Source: Thermodesulfobacteriota bacterium (GTDB lineage Bacteria; Desulfobacterota_D; UBA1144; Nemesobacterales; CSP1-2). Taken from it: a stretch of 64,000 bases of DNA. The notes beneath the pieces were generated by a model. It saw nothing but the letters and a program-made list of their open reading frames with translations. It made no database searches and was not told where the DNA came from. How positions within the stretch are numbered: the stretch's first letter is position 1; the number at the start of each line of letters is the position of its first letter. The position numbers and the translations under genes are program-made. The stretch is from positions 1-64,000 of the forward strand of contig DATMAT010000047.1 of assembly GCA_035559815.1 (NCBI GenBank), in the 5' to 3' direction. Positions 47,856 to 57,022 of the stretch are shown here, one piece after another.

Positions 47856-48673
47856 TATTTTCCTCCCTTGGATAGTTCTTTTGAGCGTCGGGTAGCGGAC
47901 TCGACAGCGGAGATTACGCTACCTCTTAATCCATGTACTTCTAGTTCTTTTATCCCTTCTATGGTCGTCCCTCCGGGGGATGAAACCTTGTCCTTAAGCT
48001 CGGCGGGATGAATGCCGCTTTCGAGCACCATTTTGGCGGTTCCGTAGACAGTCTGGGCAGCCAGGTTAAGGGCCATATCTCTGGAAAGCCCCATTTTGAC
48101 GCCGCCGTCGGAAAGCGCCTCTATGAACATAGCCACATAGGCCGGGCCGCTGCCGCTAAGACCGGTAACTGCGTCTAATAGTTCCTCATTCTCTATAATG
48201 TGGACGACCCCTATGGATTGGAAGATGTGCTTAATCTTCTCCCTTTCCTCTCTGGTTATTAGAGAATTACAATAGACTACCGAAGCCCCGGCGAGCACCA
48301 AGGCTGGCGTGTTGGGCATCACTCGAGCTATCTTTGTTTTCTTTTTTATAAACCGAGAGATAAAAGAAGTGGTAATGCCGGCAGCAATGGAGATGAGAAT
48401 CTTTCTGGAAGTTAGAAGTGTTTTTATCTCGTCGAGGACTACACCGATCAGATTCGGCTTCACGGCGAGTACTACGAGGTCCGATGATTTAGCAACTTCA
48501 TTATTATTCGATGTGGTTCTAACGTGGTATTGAGACGATATGAAGTTTAGTCTTTCAGTTACTACATCACTCATGATGATTTGGTCATTCTTGAACACAT
48601 CCGACGACAAAAGTCCTTTCACCAGAGCCTCAGCCATATTACCCGCGCCTATGAAACCGATCTTCATCTGCAT
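47855..48673 (-). CDS. proC: Pyrroline-5-carboxylate reductase
   Basis: In this 272-residue protein the N-terminal NAD(P)-binding motif is KIGFIGAGNMAEALVKGLL. The conserved RVMPNTPALVLAGA and the C-terminal dimerisation helices with LSGSGPAYVAMFIEALSDGGVKMG and DKVSSPGGTTIEGI match ProC. It makes proline from pyrroline-5-carboxylate. The start is probably the ATG at 48667 (MKIGFIGAG). It lies in the yggS-proC-yggT arrangement common in bacteria. Confidence 0.95.
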   Translation of the reverse strand: MQMKIGFIGAGNMAEALVKGLLSSDVFKNDQIIMSDVVTERLNFISSQYHVRTTSNNNEVAKSSDLVVLAVKPNLIGVVLDEIKTLLTSRKILISIAAGITTSFISRFIKKKTKIARVMPNTPALVLAGASVVYCNSLITREEREKIKHIFQSIGVVHIIENEELLDAVTGLSGSGPAYVAMFIEALSDGGVKMGLSRDMALNLAAQTVYGTAKMVLESGIHPAELKDKVSSPGGTTIEGIKELEVHGLRGSVISAVESATRRSKELSKGGK

Positions 48674-48740
48674 ATATTTTCTCCGAATAATTCAGACACT
48701 AATAAACACGGATTGCCACGAATAAAGTGATACAAGACTT

Positions 48741-48826
48741 CGTCGTGAGCTCAGTCGAACGATGCATGATGCACGATAGACCTGTCCTTTATCTTGAATC
48801 CTGCATCTTTCATCGTGTATCCTGCT
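48741..48826. repeat. Repeat patch between yggS and proC
   Basis: CGTCGTGAGCTCAGTCGAAC at 48741-48760 is a partial copy of the TCGAAC/GTTCG family also seen at 62941-63033. It is followed by CATGATGCACGATAG and its opposed CATCGTGTATCC (to about 48822), related to 28162-28237. No gene lies in this gap. Confidence 0.5.
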
Positions 48827-48888
48827 TTTTTTCATTCGTGTCTATTTATTTCCATTTCATCCACACTGCGGATTAAATACTGCTCGTG

Positions 48889-49605
48889 TTAATTCGCGGC
48901 CAATGTTTCTTTCCTCGGCCCAAAAATTGCCGTTCCAATCCTGACGATTGTGGCCCCTTCTTCGACGGCCACCTCAAAATCCCCGCTCATCCCCATGGAA
49001 AGTTCTTTGAGGCTTGGGAATCCGGAGATAAGCCTCTCTCTAAGTTTTCTAAGCTGTATAAAATAGGGCCTTGCCATCTCCGGTTTGTCAAAATAGGGAG
49101 GCATGGTCATGAGTCCTTCCACGGTGATATGAGAAAACCTCCTCAGCTCTAACAGAAAGCTCTCCACCTGCTCCGGCCTGATTCCACCCTTTGCCTCTTC
49201 TCCTCCGATGTTTACTTCGAGGAGAACCGGTACTTTTATTCCCAATTTTTCGGCCCTCTTGTTTATCTCTTCAGCAACCGAAAGGCTATCCAGAGAATGA
49301 ATAAGCTCCACTCTACCCAAAATGTATTTAACTTTATTCTTCTGGAGACGGCCTATGAAGTGCCATTTGATTTTTTTTTCGAGGGCTTTTTCGACTATAT
49401 CGTGCTTATCCCTAAGCTCCTGTGCGTAGTTTTCTCCAAATATATCAACTCCGCATCTAGTGGCCTCTATTATCCTCTCCGGGTCAACCTCCTTGGTGAC
49501 GGCGAGAAGCCTTATCTCCTCCGGGTTCCTTCCAGCCCTTTTAGCGGCCCTTTCAATTCTCTCTCGTATGATTTTCAGATTTTCGGCTATTTCCATCTTC
49601 TTCAA
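48889..49605 (-). CDS. PLP homeostasis protein (YggS/PROSC family)
   Basis: This 238-residue protein is a YggS-type TIM-barrel PLP carrier. The PLP lysine lies in EIRLLAVTKEVDPE. Other marks are IFGENYAQELRDK, WHFIGRLQKNKVKYILGRVELIHSLDS, VLLEVNIGGEEAKGGI and LSMGMSGDFEVAVEEGATIVRIGTAIFG. It buffers free PLP in the cytosol. It is upstream of proC on the same strand, with a 216-bp repeat-filled gap, and the maf pseudogene overlaps its start by 53 bp. Confidence 0.94.
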   Translation of the reverse strand: MKKMEIAENLKIIRERIERAAKRAGRNPEEIRLLAVTKEVDPERIIEATRCGVDIFGENYAQELRDKHDIVEKALEKKIKWHFIGRLQKNKVKYILGRVELIHSLDSLSVAEEINKRAEKLGIKVPVLLEVNIGGEEAKGGIRPEQVESFLLELRRFSHITVEGLMTMPPYFDKPEMARPYFIQLRKLRERLISGFPSLKELSMGMSGDFEVAVEEGATIVRIGTAIFGPRKETLAAN

Positions 49606-50186
49606 ACAACTTTAGAATTCCCAGTTTTGTGAGTGCGTCGACTAGCTGGGAAAGAGGAAGCCCTACGACATTGGTGTAAGAGCCTTTTATTTCCTCTATC
49701 ATGAACGCTCCCACACCCTGAGCGCCATAGGCTCCCGCTTTATCCATCGGTTCGCCGGTTTTAATGTAACCTTCTATTTCCCATGGTGCAAGGGTTTTAA
49801 TCCTGACCCTGCTCTCTGCAGTCTCCCTGTGCAGAATCTCCCTTTTTGGCTTTACGATGGAGAAGGCGGTAATGACCTGGTGCTCCCTCCCCGAAATCCT
49901 CTCAAGCATATATTTAGCCTCTTCTTTATTCCTGGGCTTGCCCAGTATTTCTTCATCAACAACTACAATTGTATCTGCGCCAATCACTACGCAATTGCTC
50001 TCTAGACCCTGGGCCACGGACAGAGGTTTTTTCCGTTGAAACTCTGAGCGCAAAATCGGCCGGTGATTCGTCCTTGAGCGGAACTTCGTCCACGAAGGGG
50101 GGAATAACCTCAAATTCTATTCCCAGTTTCGCGAGGAGTTCCTTTCTTCTGGGAGATGATGATGCGAGGATTATCTTCTTATACAT
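49553..50186 (-). pseudogene. maf: Maf-type nucleotide pyrophosphatase, frameshifted
   Basis: The start at 50186 gives MYKKIILASSSPRRKELLAK, the Maf signature, and runs in frame through FALRVSTEK. It then hits a run of six A (minus strand, near 50029-50034). The rest of Maf (SVAQGLESNCVVIGADTIVVVDEEILGKP, then KAGAYGAQGVGAFMIEEIKGSYTNVVGLP) is in the +1 frame and continues to 49553. Dropping one A restores a normal length of about 200 residues. Maf proteins hydrolyse non-canonical nucleotides. No programmed-shift motif fits the direction needed, so a true single-base indel or an assembly error is likeliest. Confidence 0.85.
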
Positions 50187-50250
50187 TGTTGGCCTATAAA
50201 TATAGCATAGTCATGAATTATGCTGTATTGCGGGCCCTATCTAGTTCTGG

Positions 50251-50270
50251 ATTCCCGCTTCCGCGGGAAT
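50251..50270. repeat. Palindrome of the ATTCCCG...CGGGAAT family
   Basis: ATTCCCGC-TTCC-GCGGGAAT: 8-bp arms. The same core occurs at 58810-58829 and, with changes, at 60937-60956. This is a repeat type seen in many proteobacterial genomes. Confidence 0.7.
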
Positions 50271-50308
50271 GACAAGCTCCTGTTTGGCTTCTTCACAACG
50301 ATTATGTA

Positions 50309-50337
50309 GTAGGGGCGCCCCGCCGGGCCGCCCCTAG
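50309..50337. repeat. REP-like GTAG palindrome, copy 7
   Basis: GTAGGGGCGCCCCG at 50309-50322 faces GGGCCGCCCCTAG: about 14-bp arms with two mismatches, before prmC. Confidence 0.7.
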
Positions 50338-50411
50338 CTATTCATGCTCATACGGAAACTTGAAAACCGCCGGGAGACTGAATAAAATCATTCCTACTTC
50401 AAATTAAGTTT

Positions 50412-51278
50412 ATGAAATATAGAAAGGGTGTGTCTTTGAGGGAGTTATATAATCAGGGAAAAGAGGTAATTAGACAATCGGGTATAGAGAATCCGGAACT
50501 GGAGGCGTTTTTACTTCTGGCTAAGGCTTTGAGCATTGAAGTAAAAGACATCTATTCCCATCCGGAAAGAGAATTCGGGCCGGAAGAGGTCGAGGAATTC
50601 AACCGATTGCTGGAAAGAAGGATAAAAAGGGAACCGATGGCCTATATACTGGGTGAAAAGGAATTTTATTCAAGGTCTTTTTTGGTGACACCCGATGTGT
50701 TAATTCCTAGGCCGGAAACGGAGGTTCTGGTGGAAGAGGCGTTAAAAATTCTAGAGAATTTTACTTCCCCTTCGATAATCGATGTAGGTACCGGAAGCGG
50801 CTGTATTGCGGTAACCCTAGGGTCCGAGCGCCAGGACGCCAGTATATTTGCTACCGATATTTCTTATGAAGCAATTTTGATCGCCAGGAAAAACGCAAAA
50901 AGGCATGGCGTTTCTGAATGGATTTCGTTTATTTGTGCTCACCTTTTAGGCTGCTTTAAGGACGAGTCCTTTGATTTGGTTGTCTCCAATCCGCCCTATG
51001 TTAAGAGAACTGATTACGATAGCCTTGACCGGGACGTGAGGGATTATGAGCCTAAGCTCTCTCTTCTCGGCGGTGAGGAGGGGATAGAGTACATAAAGGA
51101 AATCATCCTTCAGTCAAAAAGAGCATTGAAGAAGGATGGCTGGTGTATCATCGAGGTTGGGGTAAACCAATCTGATAGAGTAATAGAGATGTTCGCTGAG
51201 GCTGGATTCAAGGACATTTCTTTGACAAAAGACCTGTCAGGCATAGAGAGGGTTATAAAAGGAAAATGGATAAGATAA
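50412..51278 (+). CDS. prmC: Release factor glutamine methyltransferase PrmC
   Basis: This 288-residue protein methylates the GGQ glutamine of release factors. An N-terminal helical domain is followed by the SAM-binding [16 protein letters not shown] and the catalytic NPPY motif in [23 protein letters not shown]. It overlaps murA by 13 bp. prfA is not adjacent, although the two genes are often neighbours. Confidence 0.95.
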   Translation: MKYRKGVSLRELYNQGKEVIRQSGIENPELEAFLLLAKALSIEVKDIYSHPEREFGPEEVEEFNRLLERRIKREPMAYILGEKEFYSRSFLVTPDVLIPRPETEVLVEEALKILENFTSPSIIDVGTGSGCIAVTLGSERQDASIFATDISYEAILIARKNAKRHGVSEWISFICAHLLGCFKDESFDLVVSNPPYVKRTDYDSLDRDVRDYEPKLSLLGGEEGIEYIKEIILQSKRALKKDGWCIIEVGVNQSDRVIEMFAEAGFKDISLTKDLSGIERVIKGKWIR

Positions 51279-52522
51279 TAGTCGAGGGCGGAAGGAGGCT
51301 TGTAGGGGAAGTAACCGTGAGCGGCGCAAAGAACGCCGTACTTCCGCTAATGGCCGCATGCATTCTTACGGAAGGTAGGAATACCTTTACGAACGTACCG
51401 GACCTGGCCGACGTCAGGACGATGTCCAAGCTTCTCAAAATCTTAGGGGCAGAGGTGGAATATGAAAACGGTGTACTTTCCATCGATACAACCCGTCTCG
51501 ATAATCTGGTCGCCCCTTATGAACTGGTAAAAACGATGCGCGCTTCCGTGCTTGTTCTGGGCCCTCTTACGGCCCGGTTTGGCCGCTCCAGGGTATCCCT
51601 TCCCGGGGGATGCGCAATCGGAGAGAGGCCTATCGACCAGCACTTGAAGGGCCTGGGCATACTTGGAGCAAATATTCAAATTGACGAGGGATATGTAGAA
51701 ACCAGCGTCGGTAAACTCCGTGGGAACATCGTTCCCTTCGACATCTCCACAGTTACCGGCACAGAGAACATAATGCTTGCTGCGGTGCTGGCTGAGGGTG
51801 AAACGGTGTTGCTCAACGCCGCCTGTGAGCCTGAGGTTACCGAACTTGCCAACGTGCTCAACAAGATGGGTGCACAAATCCAGGGGGCCGGTACGGATAT
51901 CATCACCATTCGAGGGGTGGAGAGGCTTCGTCCGGTGGAGGGACACGAGGTCATGCCCGACAGAATCGAAACTGGGACGTTCATGGTAGCCTCGGCCATC
52001 ACTCAGGGCGACCTGTTGATAAAAAATTGCCGGTTTGAAAATGTCGGCGCTGTAATCGGGAAATTGCTCGAAGTAGGGGCGGAGGTTTCGAGAGTGAACG
52101 GAGGCATAAGGGTCAGGGGCAGTGATAGAATAAGGAGCGTCGATATAACCACACTTCCCTACCCCGGATTTCCTACGGATATGCAGGCACAGATGATGAC
52201 CCTTATGAGTATAGCGGAGGGTCTGAGTGTTATATCTGAAAACATATTCCAGCAGAGGTTCATGCACGCCGGAGAGCTAAGGAGAATGGGAGCGGATATA
52301 AAACTGGTGGGCAACAGCGCGGTGGTAAGAGGGGTTCCCTATCTCAGCGGAGCCCCGATAATGGCCAGCGACCTCCGGGCGAGCGCTTCATTGGTCTTGG
52401 CCGGACTGGCGGCCCAGGGGAAAACACAGATATCCAGGGTTTATCACCTGGATAGGGGATATGATAAACTCGATAAAAAACTGGAGATGGCCGGTGCAAG
52501 TATTTGGAGGGAAGAAGAGTGA
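51266..52522 (+). CDS. murA: UDP-N-acetylglucosamine 1-carboxyvinyltransferase
   Basis: This 418-residue protein catalyses the first committed step of peptidoglycan synthesis. The catalytic Cys is Cys116 in [18 protein letters not shown]; a fosfomycin-resistant Asp is not present. The rest follows the two-domain EPSP-synthase-like repeat, with [18 protein letters not shown] and [17 protein letters not shown]. It is coupled to prmC upstream and to hisG downstream. Confidence 0.96.
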   Translation: MDKIIVEGGRRLVGEVTVSGAKNAVLPLMAACILTEGRNTFTNVPDLADVRTMSKLLKILGAEVEYENGVLSIDTTRLDNLVAPYELVKTMRASVLVLGPLTARFGRSRVSLPGGCAIGERPIDQHLKGLGILGANIQIDEGYVETSVGKLRGNIVPFDISTVTGTENIMLAAVLAEGETVLLNAACEPEVTELANVLNKMGAQIQGAGTDIITIRGVERLRPVEGHEVMPDRIETGTFMVASAITQGDLLIKNCRFENVGAVIGKLLEVGAEVSRVNGGIRVRGSDRIRSVDITTLPYPGFPTDMQAQMMTLMSIAEGLSVISENIFQQRFMHAGELRRMGADIKLVGNSAVVRGVPYLSGAPIMASDLRASASLVLAGLAAQGKTQISRVYHLDRGYDKLDKKLEMAGASIWREEE

Positions 52523-53142
52523 TAACTGTGGCAATAGCGCGGGGGAGGCTTCTAAACGAAGCTTCCTTGCTTCTGAAAAAAGCGGGCTTTTCCGTCGGCG
52601 AAATATTGAACGATTCGAGGAGACTCATCTTCGAGTATCCGGAGGACGGAATCAAGGCTCTCATCATACGTCCCACCGACGTGCCCGCATACGTTGAATA
52701 CGGGGCTGCCGATTGCGGGATCGTGGGTAAGGATACACTTATCGAGGAGAAACATGATTTATACGAGCCTTTGAACCTCCATATTGGTAAATGTAAATTA
52801 GTCGTCGCCGCAAGAAAGGGGTTTGATTTTTACTCGACCAGGATACTCCGGGTAGCGACCAAATACCCAAGAATCGCGCACGAGCACTTTGCCAGAAAGG
52901 GGATTAGCGCCGAGGTAGTGAAGCTGTATGGGTCAGTGGAGCTCGCTCCCCTGGTTGGGCTTTCGGATGTTATAGTGGACTTAACTGCGACCGGTGAGAC
53001 GCTCAAGAAAAACAAGCTGGTGGTGATAGAGACAATCGCCGATATTACAGCCCGACTGGTTGTGAATCGGGTGAGCATGAAGGTGAAAGCAAGCGAGATA
53101 AAAGAGTTTATAAGAAAGCTGAAAGAGGTTAGAGAGGTTTAA
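52519..53142 (+). CDS. hisG: ATP phosphoribosyltransferase, short form
   Basis: From a GTG at 52519 that overlaps the murA stop (GTGA) this is a 207-residue protein with [28 protein letters not shown] and [19 protein letters not shown]. It starts histidine synthesis from PRPP and ATP. The missing C-terminal regulatory domain makes it the short HisG_S type, which in other bacteria needs the partner HisZ; hisZ is not next to it. GGAGGGAAGAA just before serves as the ribosome-binding site. It follows murA in one operon. Confidence 0.95.
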   Translation: MITVAIARGRLLNEASLLLKKAGFSVGEILNDSRRLIFEYPEDGIKALIIRPTDVPAYVEYGAADCGIVGKDTLIEEKHDLYEPLNLHIGKCKLVVAARKGFDFYSTRILRVATKYPRIAHEHFARKGISAEVVKLYGSVELAPLVGLSDVIVDLTATGETLKKNKLVVIETIADITARLVVNRVSMKVKASEIKEFIRKLKEVREV

Positions 53143-53507
53143 GGTTTAAACCGGTCGAGACTACCCTTAGAGGTTTTCAATTTTGATATATATATCCTGC
53201 TGTCCAAAATAATTAGAAACTAATAGATAACCCTCACCAAACAAGGCCTTTAAACGTTAAAAATGCCTTTTTAAAATCGGGTCGCCTTATTTATGTTTGT
53301 TAGGGAAATTCTGTCCTGATCTTTTACGTATGAAAGTCTTGATAACACAGCTTCTACAAACGAGATTGCTTCGGTCTTTTCACTCCCTGGCAATGACCGA
53401 AGTGGGTGCAGTTTCTCGCTAAATACTGCCTTCTTTGCATGTCATTGCGAGCGTAGCGAAGCAATCTCTATTATAGACAAGTTTGATAACTACAAAATAC
53501 AAATAAA
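53143..53507. other. Intergenic region between convergent hisG and peptidase genes
   Basis: No gene is supported in these 365 bp. The right half is a facing repeat pair (see 53362-53468). The left half is AT-rich with a TATATATATA run near 53186-53191 and no clear terminator. Confidence 0.5.
53362..53468. repeat. Facing pair of GTCATTGCGAG...GAAGCAATCTC repeats
   Basis: GTCATTGCGAGCGTAGCGAA at 53441-53460, continuing GCAATCTC to 53468, faces a degenerate inverted copy at 53362-53398 (GAGATTGCTTCGGTC ... GGCAATGACC) across 42 bp. The repeat type is common in environmental bacterial genomes and here forms a BIME-like pair. Confidence 0.7.
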
Positions 53508-54593
53508 TCATCTATTCGATACCAGCCTGATAATTTCAAATAAAACTTTTGTCATGGCCACCACCTCGTTTAAATCTACATGCTCATAAGGGGTATGTGC
53601 AACGGCGAGTTTTCCTGGCCCGAAAACGACGCTGGGAATGCCGCCGGAAACAAGATTCCCGGCATCGGTCCAACTCTTGATAGCGCCAAATTCCGGGCTT
53701 TTACCCAGCGCCTTTTTATAAGACTGCTCCACGACCCGAACTATCGGCTCGTCTTTTTCCAATTCAAATGGTGGGTCTATGTCCACCAGTTGCCAGCTCG
53801 CTCTGTTTTCATCCAATAGTTGTATAAGTTCCCTCTTGGCATCTTCCACATCCCGTCCGGGGAGAACCCTGAAATCAACAAAAAGCTCGCATTTGTGAGG
53901 GACAATGAGAGCATTTCCCCCTCCCCTGATTTCCATGATGTTAAAGCCGCCTTCGCCTATTAACGGATGGTAATCTTTGACGAAGCTGAGCCCTTTGAAG
54001 GAATCGACCAGGGAAATGGCATTCATGATCGGGTTATCCCCCGACTCAAAGTCGCCCCCGTGCGCCGGGGTTCCGGTTAGCTCTATCCTCACCTCGATCG
54101 AGCCAGCTTCTATCGGGCAGATGATAAGCTCGGTGGGCTCGAAAACTATGGCCCCTTCGGCCTTAATTACTTCCGGGAGCAGCTTTGACCCCAGACCCTC
54201 CTGTTCCTCGTCTACGGTGAGGGCAAAGGCACAGTCGTTCACCTTAATACCGCTTTCATGGGCAGTTTCCAAAGCCAAGATAAGTGCGGCTATACCGGCC
54301 TTGGTGTCCACGCTTCCCCGTCCGTAAAGCCGCCCGTCCTGTATTTTTGGGGAGTAGAGCTCGAGGTGCCCGAATGCCGGAACGGTGTCAACGTGGGCTG
54401 AAAAGAGTACCTTGGGGTACGGACCGGCGGTCCAGATTAGGTTATATCTGTTGTCTAGGACCTTCTGCCGAAAAGGGGTGAATCCAATCGCTTTAAGGCG
54501 GTGCTCCAAGTAAGTGAGGATTTCTTGCTCCTGGCCGCTTTCACTCCTGATTGCCACAAGCCGGTAAAGCTCCTCGCCTACCTTCTTCTCCAC
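53508..54593 (-). CDS. M20-family metallopeptidase (ArgE/DapE type)
   Basis: This 361-residue protein has the M20 metal and catalytic residues in order: LFSAHVDTVP (His and Asp), GRGSVDTKAG (bridging Asp), TVDEEQEGLGS (Glu-Glu), FEPTEL and a late His in AVAHTPYEHVDL. A dimerisation insert holds LTGTPAHGGDFESGDN. It is a zinc-dependent aminoacylase or deacylase such as ArgE, DapE or a related carboxypeptidase; the subtype cannot be chosen from motifs alone. It is convergent with hisG, with no linked biosynthetic gene. Confidence 0.92.
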   Translation of the reverse strand: MEKKVGEELYRLVAIRSESGQEQEILTYLEHRLKAIGFTPFRQKVLDNRYNLIWTAGPYPKVLFSAHVDTVPAFGHLELYSPKIQDGRLYGRGSVDTKAGIAALILALETAHESGIKVNDCAFALTVDEEQEGLGSKLLPEVIKAEGAIVFEPTELIICPIEAGSIEVRIELTGTPAHGGDFESGDNPIMNAISLVDSFKGLSFVKDYHPLIGEGGFNIMEIRGGGNALIVPHKCELFVDFRVLPGRDVEDAKRELIQLLDENRASWQLVDIDPPFELEKDEPIVRVVEQSYKKALGKSPEFGAIKSWTDAGNLVSGGIPSVVFGPGKLAVAHTPYEHVDLNEVVAMTKVLFEIIRLVSNR

Positions 54594-54701
54594 TTCAACA
54601 CCCCGCCCTTGTTTAGAGTTTTAGAAAGGTACTAAAAATGGAACCTACTGTCAATGCTTTGAAACTCGGGACGGTGTTGAAAAAAGCCTGCATATTATGT
54701 G

Positions 54702-54735
54702 AGTGTAGGGGCACGCTGCAGCGTGCCCCTACACT
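54702..54735. repeat. REP-like GTAG palindrome, copy 8 (perfect)
   Basis: AGTGTAGGGGCACGCTG facing CAGCGTGCCCCTACACT: a perfect 34-bp palindrome in the divergent gap between the peptidase and GNAT genes. The GTAGGGGCACGC core is identical to copy 1, 50 kb away. Confidence 0.88.
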
Positions 54736-54824
54736 ACAGCCTAATCCACCCCCCGGAAAAAAGGTTGATAATCCAACTCAGGATGTTAAATTAGCTTTGT
54801 TTGTTGATTATAGAGGCACGGTTA

Positions 54825-55286
54825 ATGATAGTAAGAGAGGCCAATAAAAGGGATGTCAAAACATGCGCTAGGATAGAGAAACAGGAATCGGCTGAAAGCA
54901 TAGAAATAATCGAAGACGAGATAGAGAAGCAGATCGACGAGGAGGATCACTTCATTTACGTCGCCGAGGAAGGCGGAGAGGTTGTCGGTTTCATCTCGGC
55001 GGAATGGCAGAGGTGGAATAACTCCCTCTACATCGACAGTTTATACATAGACGAGAACCATAGGCACCGGGGATACGGTTCTCAGCTTTTGAAACGAATG
55101 ATCAGGAGGTCGAGAGAGATAAAATCCAAAAAGGTTTTTATCGATGTCGAGGCCGGAAACACGAATGCCATCATTCTTTACCTGAAACACGGCTTTGAAG
55201 TAAACGGGTACGTCCAGGATTTTTACAGGAGCAAGGAACAGGGGGATGCGGTATTTCTGGTGCTGTATAATAGGTATTCTCGCTAG
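54825..55286 (+). CDS. GNAT-family N-acetyltransferase (RimI-like)
   Basis: From the ATG at 54825 this is a 153-residue protein. The acetyl-CoA site IDENHRHRGYGSQLLKRMI is preceded by VVGFISAEWQRWNNSLYIDSLYI and followed by KVFIDVEAGNTNAIILYLKHGFEVNGYV, the pattern of protein-N-terminal and small-molecule acetyltransferases. No tsaB or other RimI-linked gene is near. An upstream TTG at 54801 would add eight unlike residues and was rejected. Confidence 0.9.
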   Translation: MIVREANKRDVKTCARIEKQESAESIEIIEDEIEKQIDEEDHFIYVAEEGGEVVGFISAEWQRWNNSLYIDSLYIDENHRHRGYGSQLLKRMIRRSREIKSKKVFIDVEAGNTNAIILYLKHGFEVNGYVQDFYRSKEQGDAVFLVLYNRYSR

Positions 55287-55401
55287 TACCTAAAAAAACT
55301 AAAATTCTGACGCTTTTCAATCCTAATCGTCGTATATACGGGTAGTTGTATTCCCTGTCTCACTACAAATGTGATTATGCAAAAAATATCCCTTGACATT
55401 T

Positions 55402-55419
55402 AAGTAATATACTTTACTT
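55402..55419 (+). promoter_or_regulatory. Possible regulatory palindrome upstream of the 55482 gene
   Basis: AAGTAA-TATACT-TTACTT (6-6-6 inverted repeat) lies just after TTGACA at 55393-55398. It could be an operator in a promoter for the next gene, but no -10 box at the right spacing is convincing. Confidence 0.3.
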
Positions 55420-55481
55420 TTATCAATAAATTTAACTTTAACACTTAGCAATTCAGGCTTGCCGTTTATTGATTAGATGGG

Positions 55482-55883
55482 ATGGATGTTAAAGCAAAGA
55501 GCGTAAAGCAAAGGATTTTCGGGTTAGGGAGATTTAAAGCGGTCAGAAAGGGTATTTGCATCCTGACCGCGGTAATGGGTCTTGGAGCCTTAGACTTGAC
55601 CCTTTCGTCCTGGAATTTCCAGGAAGCCCCTCTAAACCTTGCGATAGATGCTTACCAAATTTTAGATGATTCTACAGAAGAACAATACCCGGTATACGAG
55701 AATTACAGCCGTGCCTCGGTTAGCACCAAGGTTTTTCACGAACGCTCCACGACGACCACTGCCGGTATAGGAAAAACCTATTTCAATAATCCAAATAAAT
55801 TTACGTTTTTTGACTCGGTAAATCCCTCTCTTCTTTCATTCTATGCTTCATTCCCTTTGAGGTCTCCCCCTTTCACTTTATAG
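55482..55883 (+). CDS. Small protein of unknown function
   Basis: This 133-residue protein begins MDVKAKSVKQRIFGLGRFKA. Codon use looks like that of neighbouring genes, supporting a real gene. A hydrophobic stretch (about 28-42, ILTAVMGLGALDLTL) after a basic start could be a signal or a single membrane helix. The rest is polar with several Thr and Ser. No family or motif is recognised. The ribosome-binding site is weak. Confidence 0.45.
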   Translation: MDVKAKSVKQRIFGLGRFKAVRKGICILTAVMGLGALDLTLSSWNFQEAPLNLAIDAYQILDDSTEEQYPVYENYSRASVSTKVFHERSTTTTAGIGKTYFNNPNKFTFFDSVNPSLLSFYASFPLRSPPFTL

Positions 55884-56015
55884 GCCCACGCGGGCATATA
55901 GGTTCCAACCTAGTCTGTTTTCATGATATGCACGCAAATCTGAAGTCTATTTACTATGTTTGAGGCTTAATACTAAGGCTCAGGTTTGGTCAATTAGTAA
56001 AAGGAGGAAAATCAG

Positions 56016-56645
56016 ATGGAAATACTAAAAATACTTAAAATTGAGCAAAGAGAATGGGAAAACATCAGGACTTCTCTCCAAGAATGCGGCGATATCGGCG
56101 AATTCGATTCAAAAAAATACATGGAGGGCGCTTCCACTCCGCTGCACCAGGATTTGCCACTTTTCCGGAATTTGATGGAGATGGAGAAGAAATTACCCAG
56201 GCATGGCTACTTCACCCAGGAAGCGGCTTTTGTTTTCACCGTGCTAGCGTCGAAGGCCGGAGAGAGATTGGGGCTTGAGGATGGCCTTGCCCAGACCTTC
56301 GGTAGCGGATATAGCTGGGTGAGGACGGGCTCCCTTGCTCTTAACGGCCGGGAAGGACATAAGGAGATTATAAAGCAGTTGTTCTTCTTCAAGCTGTTTT
56401 TCCCGGTGGGCGGGTTTTACAACTGGGATTTTAGTTCACCGATAGTGAAGAGAAAGCTGGGGCTCGTATACTGTAAGTTTAGGTCATGGCAGGACAATCC
56501 GGATAGTTACATTCAGGACGTCAGGGATTGCCGGGAGCAATTAGAGCCCCTTTGGCATGGATTGCTATTAGCCTTGGGGTTTCCTACTATCGACTGGATT
56601 GGGGCTTATGAAACCTATAGGGACTCGATAATAAATGAGATTTAG
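56016..56645 (+). CDS. Cytosolic protein of unknown function
   Basis: This 209-residue protein is preceded by AGGAGGAAAATCAG, a strong ribosome-binding site. It has no signal peptide and is predicted mostly helical. A few aromatic-rich stretches are visible (FFPVGGFYNWDF), with conserved-looking Trp and Tyr near the end (LGFPTIDWIGAYETY). I recognise no domain. A 12-bp perfect stem follows the stop at 56662-56708. It is flanked by the small unknown and htrA but no functional link is evident. Confidence 0.78.
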   Translation: MEILKILKIEQREWENIRTSLQECGDIGEFDSKKYMEGASTPLHQDLPLFRNLMEMEKKLPRHGYFTQEAAFVFTVLASKAGERLGLEDGLAQTFGSGYSWVRTGSLALNGREGHKEIIKQLFFFKLFFPVGGFYNWDFSSPIVKRKLGLVYCKFRSWQDNPDSYIQDVRDCREQLEPLWHGLLLALGFPTIDWIGAYETYRDSIINEI

Positions 56646-56661
56646 AGCTCTACGTACCTCC

Positions 56662-56708
56662 AGGGAGTCCCCTAACTTTTACCTCCAGGACCATACAGGG
56701 GACTCCCT
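56662..56708. repeat. Perfect 12-bp inverted repeat after the 56016 gene
   Basis: AGGGAGTCCCCT (56662-56673) and AGGGGACTCCCT (56697-56708) with a 23-nt loop. No T-run follows, so it is either a weak terminator or a dispersed palindrome. Confidence 0.6.
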
Positions 56709-57022
56709 CTATTAATGTGTTAGTGTTAGGATCACTCATGGAATACGGTAAACATGGCGTGGGGGGAGAGGTTCTGAGCAGTAGTGTAAAATAAACCATA
56801 TATAGGAAATGGGCCTAAAACTGAAGTGGCTATCTTCTTGTGTTGGGTGTTCGCTTAAAATAGGAAGTACAAAAGGTCTTTCTATTGCTAGGCTAAGGGC
56901 TTAAGCCTAAAATAATTAAGGACTTGAAAGAAAAGGAAAAGGGTTTAACTTAAAACTTGACGTGGTTTGGTCGAGGTTTCGACCTTGTTCTACTAAGTAT
57001 GGAAGAGTTCAAGGAGGTAGTC
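56709..57022. other. Upstream region of htrA
   Basis: This region of 314 bp has no supported gene. It contains a short hairpin GGTCGA-GGTT-TCGACC at 56969-56984 in the predicted leader and a CTTGAAA/CTTGACG pair near 56922 and 56956. I could not define a heat-shock or sigma-E type promoter with confidence. Confidence 0.35.

Noticed and set aside
50025-50040. Programmed ribosomal frameshift in maf
   Set aside because: The needed shift is +1, while an A-rich slippery heptamer would give -1, and six A is short for transcript slippage.
54638-54847. 69-residue frame across the REP palindrome
   Set aside because: It is created by the palindrome itself and overlaps the start of the GNAT gene.
56922-56990. 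Sigma-32-type promoter before htrA
   Set aside because: CTTGAAA is present but no CCCAT-like -10 follows at the right distance.
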